A stretch of DNA of 64,000 nt from Akkermansia biwaensis. GTDB taxonomy: Bacteria > Verrucomicrobiota > Verrucomicrobiia > Verrucomicrobiales > Akkermansiaceae. Below, piece after piece: positions 1 through 8,140 of the stretch. The notes beneath the pieces were generated by a model that was not told the DNA's origin, searched no databases, and worked only from the letters and a program-made list of their open reading frames with translations. How positions within the stretch are numbered: position 1 is the stretch's first letter; every line of letters starts with the position of its first letter. The position numbers were made by a program, and so were the translations under genes. The stretch lies in the NCBI RefSeq assembly GCF_026072915.1, contig NZ_AP025943.1, positions 2,790,001 through 2,854,000 of the forward strand, read 5' to 3'.

Positions 1-343
1 AGAACCTGCCCTCCACCTTCAGCCAGCGGGGGGAGATGGCCGCCACGAGGTCGTCCGTGATGCGGTTGACGATTTGTTCGTTGAAGGCGGGATAGTTGCG
101 GTAGGAAGCCAGGTAGTACTTGAGGGACTTGGTTTCCACACAGTGTCCGTCCGGCACGTAGGTGATCGTCAGGTGGCAGGAATCCGGCTGGCCGGTGACG
201 GGGCAGAGGGAGGAAAATTCGTGCGTGTCCAGCGTGATGGTGTAGGGGCGGGTGCCGCGGTTGGGGAAGGATTCCAGCTTGGCGTCGTCCGGACTGGTGA
301 AGAAGGAGCTTTGGGAGCCGAGAAGGGTCAGATTGTCAGACAT
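1..343 (-). CDS. queF: NADPH-dependent 7-cyano-7-deazaguanine reductase QueF (partial, C-terminus beyond window)
   Basis: QueF reduces preQ0 to preQ1 in queuosine synthesis, in the cytoplasm. About 114 residues are visible from an ATG ending at 343. The segment CPVTGQPD carries the catalytic Cys (which forms the thioimide with preQ0) and the following Asp. ETKSLKYYLASYR matches the family NADPH-binding motif E-S/T-K-x-x-K. FNEQIVNRITDDL is also typical of the short, single-domain QueF. The missing tail would be a few dozen residues. On the minus strand it starts 33 nt after the stop of the MscS-type channel gene, so the two could be cotranscribed. Identification is firm; only completeness is unknown. 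Confidence 0.93.
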   Translation of the reverse strand, partial: MSDNLTLLGSQSSFFTSPDDAKLESFPNRGTRPYTITLDTHEFSSLCPVTGQPDSCHLTITYVPDGHCVETKSLKYYLASYRNYPAFNEQIVNRITDDLVAAISPRWLKVEGRF

Positions 344-376
344 GGTTGGTTGATATGATGGTGAAGGACGGGAAGT

Positions 377-2833
377 TCATTCTTCCCGTGGAGAAGCTTT
401 TGGTTTTTCCTCAGGCTGCCTGCCGGGGAACTCTTTCACGTACAGGTCCTGCTGGGGGAAGGGGATAGAGATGCCGTACTCGTTGAACGCATGATAGATG
501 CGTTCGCGCACCGTGGAAAGGCTGGAGGCTTTCGTCATGACGGGAATCCACACCCATACGCCGAGATTCACGGAGCTGTCTCCGAAGCTGTCCAGAACCA
601 CGCTGGTTTTCTTGATCTTGGAAAGAAAGGGCAGAGAGGAGAGTGCTTCCAAAACGATGCCGCGCGCCTTTTCTACGTCCGTACCGTAGGAAATGCCCAC
701 CTCCACCTTCACGCATTCGAATTTGTGGTTGCGGGTCATGTTCCGGAAGTTTTTGTTGAAGAGCTGGGAATTCTGGAAGGCGATGATGGAGCCGTCCAGC
801 GTTTCGATCATCGTGGAACGGTACCCCAGGGAGGAAACGCGCCCCCGGTAGCCGTCGCATTCAATCATGTCCCCCTGCCGCAGGCGCCCCAGCATCAGGG
901 AGAGGCCGCTGATGATGTTTTCAATGGTGTCTTTCAGGGCGAAGCCTATCCCCATGCTCAAGCCGCCCATGACCATCAGGATGCCGTTGTAGTTGGCATT
1001 CATGATGACCAGGGACGTGAAGACGAACAGCCCCCACAGGAACAGGGTGGAGAGCGTGACAAAGGTGGGGATGGTGCCTACTTCATAGTTTTCTCCGTAG
1101 ATTTCCCGGAGCGTGTTTTTTCCCAGGAAGATGAGGTAGTTGAGCACGATGGCGATCAGGATGACCAGAATGACGTGGCCCCAGCTGAAGGTGATGAGGT
1201 CCTTGATTTCCGTAGTGGCGTAAATCTTGCTGATGATGAGGTCCCCCATGTCGAAGGTGGCGGCGGGCCAGATCAGGCTGAACAGGATGAGGAAGATGGC
1301 CAGGCAGGGCAGGACGAGCTTGGAGATGAAAGGGCGGAACCAGACGATTTCCTTTTTGTTCCGCTCCTTCCGGCGTTTTTCATAATGGTGCAGCAGGTCC
1401 CACAGGCCCACCAGAAGAAGGATGCTGGTCATCAGCATGATCCAGGTCATCAGCACCAGGAAGGCCATGAAGCTGAAACCCGCCCAGCACAGGATGCTGC
1501 CCAGGATGGTGAGTACCAGGGAAATGGTGGCGAAAAAGCGGTCCAGCCGGGGCAGCCTGTGCCGCTGCCGCACCCAGGTCAGCAGGGAGAAAAGGGAAAC
1601 CAGGGTAAACAGGACGGGCATGGAGACGTTCACCACGATGTTGGGGGCCATGAACATGCGCAGCAGCATGAAGAAGCCGCCCAGCAGGAGATAGGGCATG
1701 TAGATGCGTATTCCCGCGTTGATGGTGCCGTATTTCAGGCGTGTGACCAGGGAAAAAAGGATGGCGCTGGTCAGCAGAAGGAATTCGGCCCCCAGGGAAG
1801 CCGCGCTTTTCAGCAGGTAGTCCGTGCTCTGCATTTCTGAAATGATGAGCAGCACGGCTATCAGGAGGATGGTGGTGACGTTGGTGAATGCGTGGCGCTT
1901 GTCGTAGTTCCCCGATTTTTCCAGCATTTTTTTGAAGCCCCAGCATACAATGGCGCGGGAGAGTAAGTAGGCACACAGGAGCATGCCCAGCAGGACCATT
2001 CCATAATGCTGGAGGGTCCCGCGGTCGGAAGGGAGCTGGAGCTTGCTGTCCGCGGAAGATTCCCACGCGGACATGCATGCCCGGTAGATCATGCCGGGAT
2101 TCAGGAAAATGTATCTGGCAATATGTGAGGGCGTATAGAATACCTTGCTGAACAACGTATTGAACAGTTTGTTGCTCTCAGCGTTCAGGGCGTTGACCTT
2201 GTTGCCCAGATTGTTGAACAGTTCCTTGAGGCAGGCTAGCTGCTCCTTTTCCTTCTCCAGCTTTTCCAGCAGGGAATGGCAGGTGGTCAGGGCTTCGTCC
2301 CGCTGGACCATGGAGGTTTCCGACAGGCCGTCCGTGTTGACTTCCTCCAGGGATTGAATCAGTTTTTGAATGCGGGCCATTTCTTCCCCCACCCGTGCTT
2401 CGTGCCCCTGGAAATCGGGCCTGCGTTCATAGTAGAGCTTCACCAGCCTCGTTGCGGCCTTGCAGTAAAAGGCCATGGTGAAAATCTTCTGGTCATCCAG
2501 CGCATAGAGCACGGCGGACATTTCATACACCCTGGTGTCAAAAAAACTGTAGGTTTCATCCGCCTCCGTCACCAGGCTTTCGCGGATGGCTATTCTTTTC
2601 TCCACGTTCTTTTGCAGAATGGAGATTTCATGGCACAGCGCCAGGATGACAGTGTCCATTTCCGTAGCGGACTCCGTTGTCGGTTCCGCCGCGGCTTCCT
2701 GGGACTGGACCGCGTCCTGGATGGGAGCCGCGTTTTCCGGCTGCTGTGCGAGCGCCTGGGCCGCGGTCAGAAAGCCGGCCAGCAGGAAAGAAGCGGAACG
2801 GCGGAAAAATGTCCGGTAATCAGGCATGCTCAT
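377..2833 (-). CDS. Large MscS-family mechanosensitive channel
   Basis: This is a membrane protein of about 818 residues that should gate under membrane tension to release solutes. From the start chosen here it has a signal peptide (ending near AQALAQ), an extracytoplasmic coiled-coil-rich part of about 200 residues, then about ten or eleven membrane segments. A C-terminal MscS core follows: the pore helix region GGLSMGIGFALKDTIENI, then the beta domain with GDMIECDGYRGRV and VSSLGYRSTMI. The architecture is that of the long MscK/MscM-like members rather than the 286-residue MscS. The open frame extends to a TTG at 2872, but the ATG at 2833 (MSMPDYR) places the signal peptide correctly; an ATG at 2827 is also possible. 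queF follows after 33 nt. Confidence 0.88.
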   Translation of the reverse strand: MSMPDYRTFFRRSASFLLAGFLTAAQALAQQPENAAPIQDAVQSQEAAAEPTTESATEMDTVILALCHEISILQKNVEKRIAIRESLVTEADETYSFFDTRVYEMSAVLYALDDQKIFTMAFYCKAATRLVKLYYERRPDFQGHEARVGEEMARIQKLIQSLEEVNTDGLSETSMVQRDEALTTCHSLLEKLEKEKEQLACLKELFNNLGNKVNALNAESNKLFNTLFSKVFYTPSHIARYIFLNPGMIYRACMSAWESSADSKLQLPSDRGTLQHYGMVLLGMLLCAYLLSRAIVCWGFKKMLEKSGNYDKRHAFTNVTTILLIAVLLIISEMQSTDYLLKSAASLGAEFLLLTSAILFSLVTRLKYGTINAGIRIYMPYLLLGGFFMLLRMFMAPNIVVNVSMPVLFTLVSLFSLLTWVRQRHRLPRLDRFFATISLVLTILGSILCWAGFSFMAFLVLMTWIMLMTSILLLVGLWDLLHHYEKRRKERNKKEIVWFRPFISKLVLPCLAIFLILFSLIWPAATFDMGDLIISKIYATTEIKDLITFSWGHVILVILIAIVLNYLIFLGKNTLREIYGENYEVGTIPTFVTLSTLFLWGLFVFTSLVIMNANYNGILMVMGGLSMGIGFALKDTIENIISGLSLMLGRLRQGDMIECDGYRGRVSSLGYRSTMIETLDGSIIAFQNSQLFNKNFRNMTRNHKFECVKVEVGISYGTDVEKARGIVLEALSSLPFLSKIKKTSVVLDSFGDSSVNLGVWVWIPVMTKASSLSTVRERIYHAFNEYGISIPFPQQDLYVKEFPGRQPEEKPKASPREE

Positions 2834-3448
2834 GAATGTGTCATTTCTAGGGGGTGCGGGCTTCACGGTCAAGGGTTATATTCCCGCCTTTCCCATTTGG
2901 CCGCGGTGCGGAGCCCTCCTTTTTGGGGCGGGTATGGCGTCCATCCTCCGGTTCCTGATCCGCATTACTTGCATGAAAGGCGCTGGCGTGTGTGCAGGAC
3001 AGCGACGATTTACGGAACGGAGGGAGTTAATGTTCGTCAATCCCGCGGGCATTTTCCGGAGTGGCGGTGTGGAAAAACAAAGGGAAAATCAAGGCTCCGG
3101 GGTTTTTTCCGGAAAAAGTGGCGAAGGTGCTCTCCGTTCCTTGGCGCGGCAGGAATTCACAGGCTGGCTCCTGGGACGGAACAGGGAAGGGAAGAGAGCA
3201 TGTTGGAACATGTTTTCTCTGTTTTACTCCTCCTCCACAGGGGACCGGCGAGGGCCTTCCGGAAAATTGTTGTGGACGCCTGTCAGTATAATGTTTAGTT
3301 TAACGCAAAATATCCTTGGCTTTTTTTCATTTATAGAATAACCTTCTCTGGACGGTAGTATTTGTTTTATTCGAAATTTTGATGATTCAGATCCCGGATT
3401 TTCGGGAGCGCATTTAAGAGAATTCAGGTCGGCCGTCAATCCCGTAAT
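2834..3448. other. Gene-free interval between divergent genes
   Basis: No convincing gene is present. Open frames here lack coherent protein character. The right part (about 3290-3400) is AT-rich and probably holds the promoter and 5' leader of the RRM protein gene at 3449. The left part would hold the promoter of the channel gene. I cannot fix a -35/-10 pair with confidence. Confidence 0.5.
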
Positions 3449-3787
3449 ATGAACACAAAATTATATGTAGGAAATTTGTCCTTTGATGCCACTGAACAAG
3501 ACTTGAGAGATCTGTTTGGTTCTTATGGTGAAGTGACTGAGCTATTCATGCCAACAGATCGCGACTCTGGAAGACCCAGAGGCTTTGCATTTGTAACCAT
3601 GGATTCCACCGATTCGATGGGCTCCGCAATTGAAGCCGTGAATGGCACGGAATTTCAGGGACGGGCTCTGGTTGTCAATGAAGCCAAGCCCCAGGAAAAC
3701 AGGGGCGGAGGCGGAGGAAATTACCGCAGCAATAACAGCGGCGGCAGGCGTGGTGACAACGGCTATGGCCGCAACCGCCGTTATTAA
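3449..3787 (+). CDS. RRM-domain RNA-binding protein with Gly/Arg-rich tail
   Basis: A small protein of 112 residues. Residues 1-80 form one RNA recognition motif: RNP2 is KLYVGNLSF and RNP1 is RGFAFVTM. The last 30 residues are an RGG-like tail rich in Gly, Arg and Asn. This is the layout of cold-inducible or rbp-type proteins of cyanobacteria and of similar proteins in other bacteria, which bind single-stranded RNA and are thought to act as RNA chaperones. The ATG at 3449 is the only start that keeps the whole RRM. The gene stands alone, with a long AT-rich leader upstream and a strong terminator 38 nt after the stop. The cold-response role is inferred from the family only. Confidence 0.93.
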   Translation: MNTKLYVGNLSFDATEQDLRDLFGSYGEVTELFMPTDRDSGRPRGFAFVTMDSTDSMGSAIEAVNGTEFQGRALVVNEAKPQENRGGGGGNYRSNNSGGRRGDNGYGRNRRY

Positions 3788-3825
3788 TTAAATAGCAAGA
3801 GAAGAGCGTTGGTCTCTTCCTTTCA

Positions 3826-3867
3826 TAAGAGCCAGGTACGCAAGAACCTGGCTCTTATTATTTTATT
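3826..3867 (+). terminator. Intrinsic terminator of the RRM gene
   Basis: A perfect 12-bp stem (TAAGAGCCAGGT at 3826-3837 with ACCTGGCTCTTA at 3846-3857), an 8-nt loop and a T-rich run TTATTTTATT. Confidence 0.9.
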
Positions 3868-4248
3868 CAGTCAGGGCGGTTCCACAGGAGGATGGCGGAC
3901 GGGGAGATGGGTGAAAGAAAAAGAGCAGGGGGCGCCTGGGCCTCCTGACCCTGCGGCGCTCTTACGCCGCAAATGGGATTAAACGGAGCTGAAATGGGGC
4001 GGAAGCGACGTGAAAAATAGGGAAACGGAAGCTTGGCGGAGATGAACAAAACCGCGCCGTGCTTCTTCCTGCCGCCACCAGAAAGGAAAAAAGCGGGAGT
4101 CTCCCGTACGCGCCTGGAGAGACATCTTGCGAAATCATGAAGATTTCTGCTTACAATACCGCGCGGGAGCCCCGCACATGGGAAAGGGGCCGGACAAATC
4201 CTTCCTTCCTGCTCCCGCCTTTCCGAGCGCTGGAACAATTCAAAGGCG
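3868..4248. other. Gene-free interval between convergent genes
   Basis: About 380 bases between the RRM terminator and the gltX terminator. A minus-strand frame of 123 codons covers it (3867-4238), but its composition (Arg/Pro/Ser-rich, no domain) looks like a random frame in GC-rich DNA. I see nothing functional. Confidence 0.5.
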
Positions 4249-4280
4249 GAATGCCGTTTCTCCTCAAAGAAACGGCATTC
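4249..4280 (-). terminator. Probable terminator of gltX
   Basis: A perfect 12-bp inverted repeat GAATGCCGTTTC (4249-4260) and GAAACGGCATTC (4269-4280) with an 8-nt loop, 36 nt past the gltX stop. The following minus-strand T tract is short and interrupted, so termination may be partial. Confidence 0.65.
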
Positions 4281-4315
4281 TGGCCAAGAAGGCTGGAAGG
4301 TTGTATTGCCCCGGT

Positions 4316-5617
4316 TCAGTTCAGGGAAAAGGCCCGGATTCTCTTTAAGGATTCCTCTTTTCCCAGCAGAGAGAAGACGGCGGACAGGTCCGGGCCGCCG
4401 CTCAGACCGGTGAGGGCCACGCGGGCGGGGAACATGACGGCCCCCATCTTGACTCCGTTTTCCTTGGCAAAGGCTTTCAGTACGCCGATAAGTTCATGAC
4501 CGTCCCATACCGGTTCCCGTTCCAGCCTGTCCGCCAGTTTGGAGAGCAGTTCCACAGCTTCCGGCTGGACTTTGGCGAGCGCTTCCGGATCCATGGAGAG
4601 ATGGAAGAAGAAGCGGATTTTATCCGGAACTTCCGCCAGCGTCTGAACTTTCGTCTGCACGGTGGCGATGGCCTCATTCAGAATGCCGGAATCCGGCAGG
4701 CCGGCCTGCAGGCAGAACGGGCGCGCCTTGGCGGCAAATTCTTCCGGCGGCAGGGCGATGATGTGCTGCTGATTGACCCAGCGGCATTTGGTGATGTCAA
4801 ACTTGGCGGCGGAGTGGTTGACGGCTTCCAGGGAGAAGCGTTCGACCAGCTCTTGCGGGGAAAAGATTTCCGTGTCGTCTTTCGGGGACCAGCCCAGCAG
4901 GGCCAGGAAGTTCATGACGCCTTCCGGCAGGAAGCCTTCCTCCGGATAGGTGCCCAGGGCCGCCCCCACGTCGCGCTTGGACATTTTGGAGCCGTCCTGG
5001 TTCAGGATCAGCGGCATGTGCGCGAACACGGGCGGCGTGACGCCGAACGCCTCAAACAACTGGATATGCTTGGGCGTGTTCATGATATGGTCTTCCCCGC
5101 GGATGACGTGTGTCATCTTCATTTCAATGTCGTCCACCACGTTGACGAAGTGGAAGATGTAGGAGCCGTCCGCGCGGCGGATGGCCATGTCCGGCGTGTT
5201 GGAGGCGTCCCGGTAGTCGATGGTGATGTCGCCGCAGATCATGTCGTGGAACGTAACGGGCTTGGAGCGGTCAAAGCGGAAGCGCCATGCGCCGTCGTCC
5301 TCATAGACGCGCCCGGCGTCCTGGAGCTTTTTGAAATAGGCGTCGTAAATGTCGTTGCGCTGGCTCTGGAAATAGGGGCCGCAGTCGCCGCCTTTCATGG
5401 GGCCTTCGTCCCAGTCCAGGCCCAGCCATTCCATGCCGGTGAAGATCGCGCGGGTGGCTTCCTCCGTGTTGCGAGCCGTGTCCGTATCCTCAATGCGGAG
5501 AATGAAGGTGCCCCCCATCTTGCGGGCGAACAGCCAGTTGAACAGGGCGGTGCGCGCACCGCCGATGTGAAGATAACCCGTGGGAGAAGGCGCGAATCTT
5601 GTTCTGACGTGACTCAT
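4316..5617 (-). CDS. gltX: Glutamate-tRNA ligase
   Basis: Charges tRNA-Glu with glutamate in the cytoplasm. This is a class I synthetase of 433 residues. The N-terminal RFAPSPTGYLHIGGARTALF contains the HIGH-type motif, and SKMSKRD is the KMSKS loop near residue 228. The Rossmann core is complete. The C-terminal anticodon-binding part is present but somewhat shorter than in the roughly 470-residue enterobacterial enzyme. The ATG at 5617 gives the standard start just before the ATP-binding motif. It is a single gene with its own terminator. It could be a discriminating or non-discriminating GluRS; the sequence alone does not say which. Confidence 0.95.
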   Translation of the reverse strand: MSHVRTRFAPSPTGYLHIGGARTALFNWLFARKMGGTFILRIEDTDTARNTEEATRAIFTGMEWLGLDWDEGPMKGGDCGPYFQSQRNDIYDAYFKKLQDAGRVYEDDGAWRFRFDRSKPVTFHDMICGDITIDYRDASNTPDMAIRRADGSYIFHFVNVVDDIEMKMTHVIRGEDHIMNTPKHIQLFEAFGVTPPVFAHMPLILNQDGSKMSKRDVGAALGTYPEEGFLPEGVMNFLALLGWSPKDDTEIFSPQELVERFSLEAVNHSAAKFDITKCRWVNQQHIIALPPEEFAAKARPFCLQAGLPDSGILNEAIATVQTKVQTLAEVPDKIRFFFHLSMDPEALAKVQPEAVELLSKLADRLEREPVWDGHELIGVLKAFAKENGVKMGAVMFPARVALTGLSGGPDLSAVFSLLGKEESLKRIRAFSLN

Positions 5618-5791
5618 GATGCGTTAGAGAGTAAGAGCCTGCCTCCCCGCGTCAAGCAGATACAAGGTTTGCATGCCAAAAAAGGTACGTGGACGGTCGG
5701 AACGGAAAGGGGGATGTTTTCCGGATTTTTTTTAGGGCGGTGTCGCCCTTGCGGCTTGCGCGGCACGGCCTTTTAGGTTTCATTAAACGCC

Positions 5792-6940
5792 GTGTTCTTT
5801 TTAAAGCACATATTCCGGCTGCGGGAAAAATGGCAAATCCAGCGGGATGATGAAGAAAAGCCTTTTCTGGAGCACCTGGACGATTTGCGCACCATGCTGC
5901 TGAGGATGGTGTTCTGCCTGGTGGTCAGCATGCTTTTGTGTGCCGGGTTCGCCTCCAATCTGATGGACATTCTGCGCCGCCCCGTCAACCAGGTATGGGA
6001 CATGTTCGAGGAATCCCACCTGCCCGCCGGAATAGATCTGGACTCCTGGGGAAAGGCCAAGGAAACGGCCACCGCTGCCGTGGGGCTGGACGCCGACCAG
6101 CGCCGGATCCTGTTCCGGGAGGTTTCCCCCCGGCTGGCGGAATTGACGGAAGCCGCCCTGGTTCTCCGGGGAGCGCAGGCCCTGCCGGACGACAGGAAGG
6201 AAATTTTTATCAGGGAAGCCAGCCCGGCTCCCGCCGTGCGGGAACTGGCGGAAGCCCTGCACGCCAAGGACGCCGTCCTGACCGACGGAACAGGGCGGGG
6301 TGCCCTGAAAATGATGAGCGCCTTCCAGCCGGGCGAGGCGTTCATGCTGACCATCAAGCTTTCCCTGTATGCGGGCGTGGTAATCTCCTTCCCCCTGCTG
6401 CTGTACTTCCTGCTCCAGTTCATCATTCCCGGCCTCCTGGAGCATGAACGCAAGCTTCTGTACAAGTGCATGGCGATCGGGTTCGGGCTATTCCTGGCCG
6501 GCACGCTGTTCTGCTACTTTGTGGTGCTTCCCAGGGTGCTCACGTTCTTCTACACGTATTCCCTGGAATTCGGCATTTCCAACGAATGGCGCATCGGCTA
6601 CTACCTGTCCTTCGCCACGCAAATGATTTTAATGTTCGGCCTGGCGTTTGAACTGCCCGTGGTGGTGATGCCTTTCGTAAAGCTGGGCGTGCTGACCTAT
6701 GATATGATGAAGGCCACGCGCCGCTACGCCATTGTGGCGATAGCCATTCTGGCCGCGATCATCACGCCCACGCCGGACATAGCCACCATGATGCTGATGG
6801 CGGTTCCCATGTACGCCCTATATGAAATCTGCATCATCCTGGCGTGGCTGCATGAGCGCAAGGAAGCCGCCCGCGCCCGCGAAGAAGTGGAACGCTTTGA
6901 AGAAGACTTCAACAACGACAATTCTCCCTACAACTCCTAA
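5792..6940 (+). CDS. tatC: Twin-arginine translocase subunit TatC with enlarged first periplasmic loop
   Basis: TatC is the receptor for twin-arginine signal peptides in the inner membrane and has six membrane helices. The start is a GTG. The family signature LEHLDDLRTMLLR lies at residues 25-38, followed by helix 1. Helix 2 begins near residue 180 (FMLTIKLSLYAG), and the conserved FGLAFELPVV with its Glu is present, as is ITPTPDIATMM of the last helices. The loop between helices 1 and 2 is about 100 residues longer than in E. coli TatC. The protein is therefore 382 residues against the usual 240-260. uppP follows after 23 nt in the same direction. No tatA/B is present in the window. Confidence 0.93.
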   Translation: MFFLKHIFRLREKWQIQRDDEEKPFLEHLDDLRTMLLRMVFCLVVSMLLCAGFASNLMDILRRPVNQVWDMFEESHLPAGIDLDSWGKAKETATAAVGLDADQRRILFREVSPRLAELTEAALVLRGAQALPDDRKEIFIREASPAPAVRELAEALHAKDAVLTDGTGRGALKMMSAFQPGEAFMLTIKLSLYAGVVISFPLLLYFLLQFIIPGLLEHERKLLYKCMAIGFGLFLAGTLFCYFVVLPRVLTFFYTYSLEFGISNEWRIGYYLSFATQMILMFGLAFELPVVVMPFVKLGVLTYDMMKATRRYAIVAIAILAAIITPTPDIATMMLMAVPMYALYEICIILAWLHERKEAARAREEVERFEEDFNNDNSPYNS

Positions 6941-6963
6941 CCATACATCCAACCATCATTACC

Positions 6964-7800
6964 ATGAATCTTCTGGAAATCATCATTCTGGGCATCGTGG
7001 AAGGCCTGACCGAATATCTGCCGGTCAGTTCCACCGGGCACCTGCTCCTGACGGAATCCCTGCTGAACATGTCCCAGAGCAAGGAAGCCCTGGATGCCCT
7101 GGCCGTTTGTATTCAGGGGGGCGCCATTCTGGCGGTGCTGAGCCTGTACTACCCGCGCGTGAAGACGATGGTGGAAGGTGTCCGCGGCACGAATCCCGCC
7201 GGATTCAAGCTTCTGGTCAATTTGATTCTCGCCTTTCTGCCGGCCGCCGTGGTGGGGCTGTGCTGCGCCTCTCTGATCAAGGAATACCTGTTCAACACGT
7301 ACACGGTGGCGTACTCGTGGATTGTAGGCGGCGGCGTGATTCTGGCCTACTGCGCCTGGCGCGCCAGACAGGGAAAGAGCAATGAAGGCAGCAAGGGGGA
7401 TTCCATTGAAACCCTGACGCCGGGCAAGGCCCTGACCGTGGGCGTGCTCCAGTGCGTGGCGATGGTTCCCGGCACCAGCCGGAGCCTGATGACCATGCTG
7501 GGCGGCATGTTCGTGGGGCTGAGCGTGGAAGCCGCCGTAGAATTCAGCTTCCTGCTGGGGCTGATCACACTGGGGGCGGCCACGGTGCATGATGCGTACA
7601 AGGACGGCGCCCTGATGCTGGAAGCCTTCGGCTGGGAGGCCCTGGCCGTCGGAACGGTCGTGAGCTGGCTCTCCGCCTGGCTGGCCGTGAAATGGATGGT
7701 CTCCTACCTCCAGAAGCACAGCTTTGCGGTGTTTGGCTGGTACCGCATCGCCATAGGTATCGTGACTCTGGCGCTGCTGTCCAGAGGACTGGTGCATTGA
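6964..7800 (+). CDS. uppP: Undecaprenyl-diphosphatase UppP (BacA family)
   Basis: Recycles undecaprenyl pyrophosphate to the monophosphate lipid carrier used for peptidoglycan and O-antigen, at the membrane; family members give bacitracin tolerance. The protein has 278 residues, the typical length. The first family motif is GIVEGLTEYLPVSSTGHL (residues 11-28), with the catalytic Glu and Ser. The second motif is VPGTSRSLMTMLGG near residue 170, with the catalytic Arg. About eight membrane helices are present. It lies 23 nt behind tatC and was probably transcribed with it. The match is complete and unambiguous. Confidence 0.96.
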   Translation: MNLLEIIILGIVEGLTEYLPVSSTGHLLLTESLLNMSQSKEALDALAVCIQGGAILAVLSLYYPRVKTMVEGVRGTNPAGFKLLVNLILAFLPAAVVGLCCASLIKEYLFNTYTVAYSWIVGGGVILAYCAWRARQGKSNEGSKGDSIETLTPGKALTVGVLQCVAMVPGTSRSLMTMLGGMFVGLSVEAAVEFSFLLGLITLGAATVHDAYKDGALMLEAFGWEALAVGTVVSWLSAWLAVKWMVSYLQKHSFAVFGWYRIAIGIVTLALLSRGLVH

Positions 7801-8140
7801 GTCTTTGGTTTCTCTTCCGGGATTGGGAGAAAATACCACCTTCCACAGAGGAGAAGCCGTGCAAAGCCGGAAGCCTCCATTCCCGGCAAAAGCTTCGCGG
7901 AGGATTCCTGTCGCTGAAATCCTTTTCATTTCGGCTCATATCAGGTGAATGGCGCCTTTGCGAGTACTTCATAAGACGTTCGCATGACTGAAATTGCGCA
8001 GTTGATTGCAAGCAGGGATGCTGAACGTCATCCACGTGTGGAAGGCATTTCCCAACGGAAATTCCGGAGAATGATGTATCTTTCCGCAAATGTAACCTGA
8101 TTGTAACACACGGCATCTTTTCTTATGGCATCATGAGGGC
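7801..8140. other. Intergenic region upstream of the VIT/VWA gene
   Basis: About 340 bases without a credible gene or a clear terminator after uppP. The last 60 bases are AT-richer and presumably hold the promoter of the gene at 8141; no confident -35/-10 pair was found. Confidence 0.4.

Noticed and set aside
3867-4238. Minus-strand frame of 123 codons between the RRM gene and gltX
   Set aside because: Arg/Pro/Ser-rich without any domain or ribosome site; it lies between two terminators.
4316-5617. Truncated or broken gltX
   Set aside because: At 433 residues it is shorter than the E. coli enzyme, but both ATP motifs and the C-terminal domain are present in one frame.
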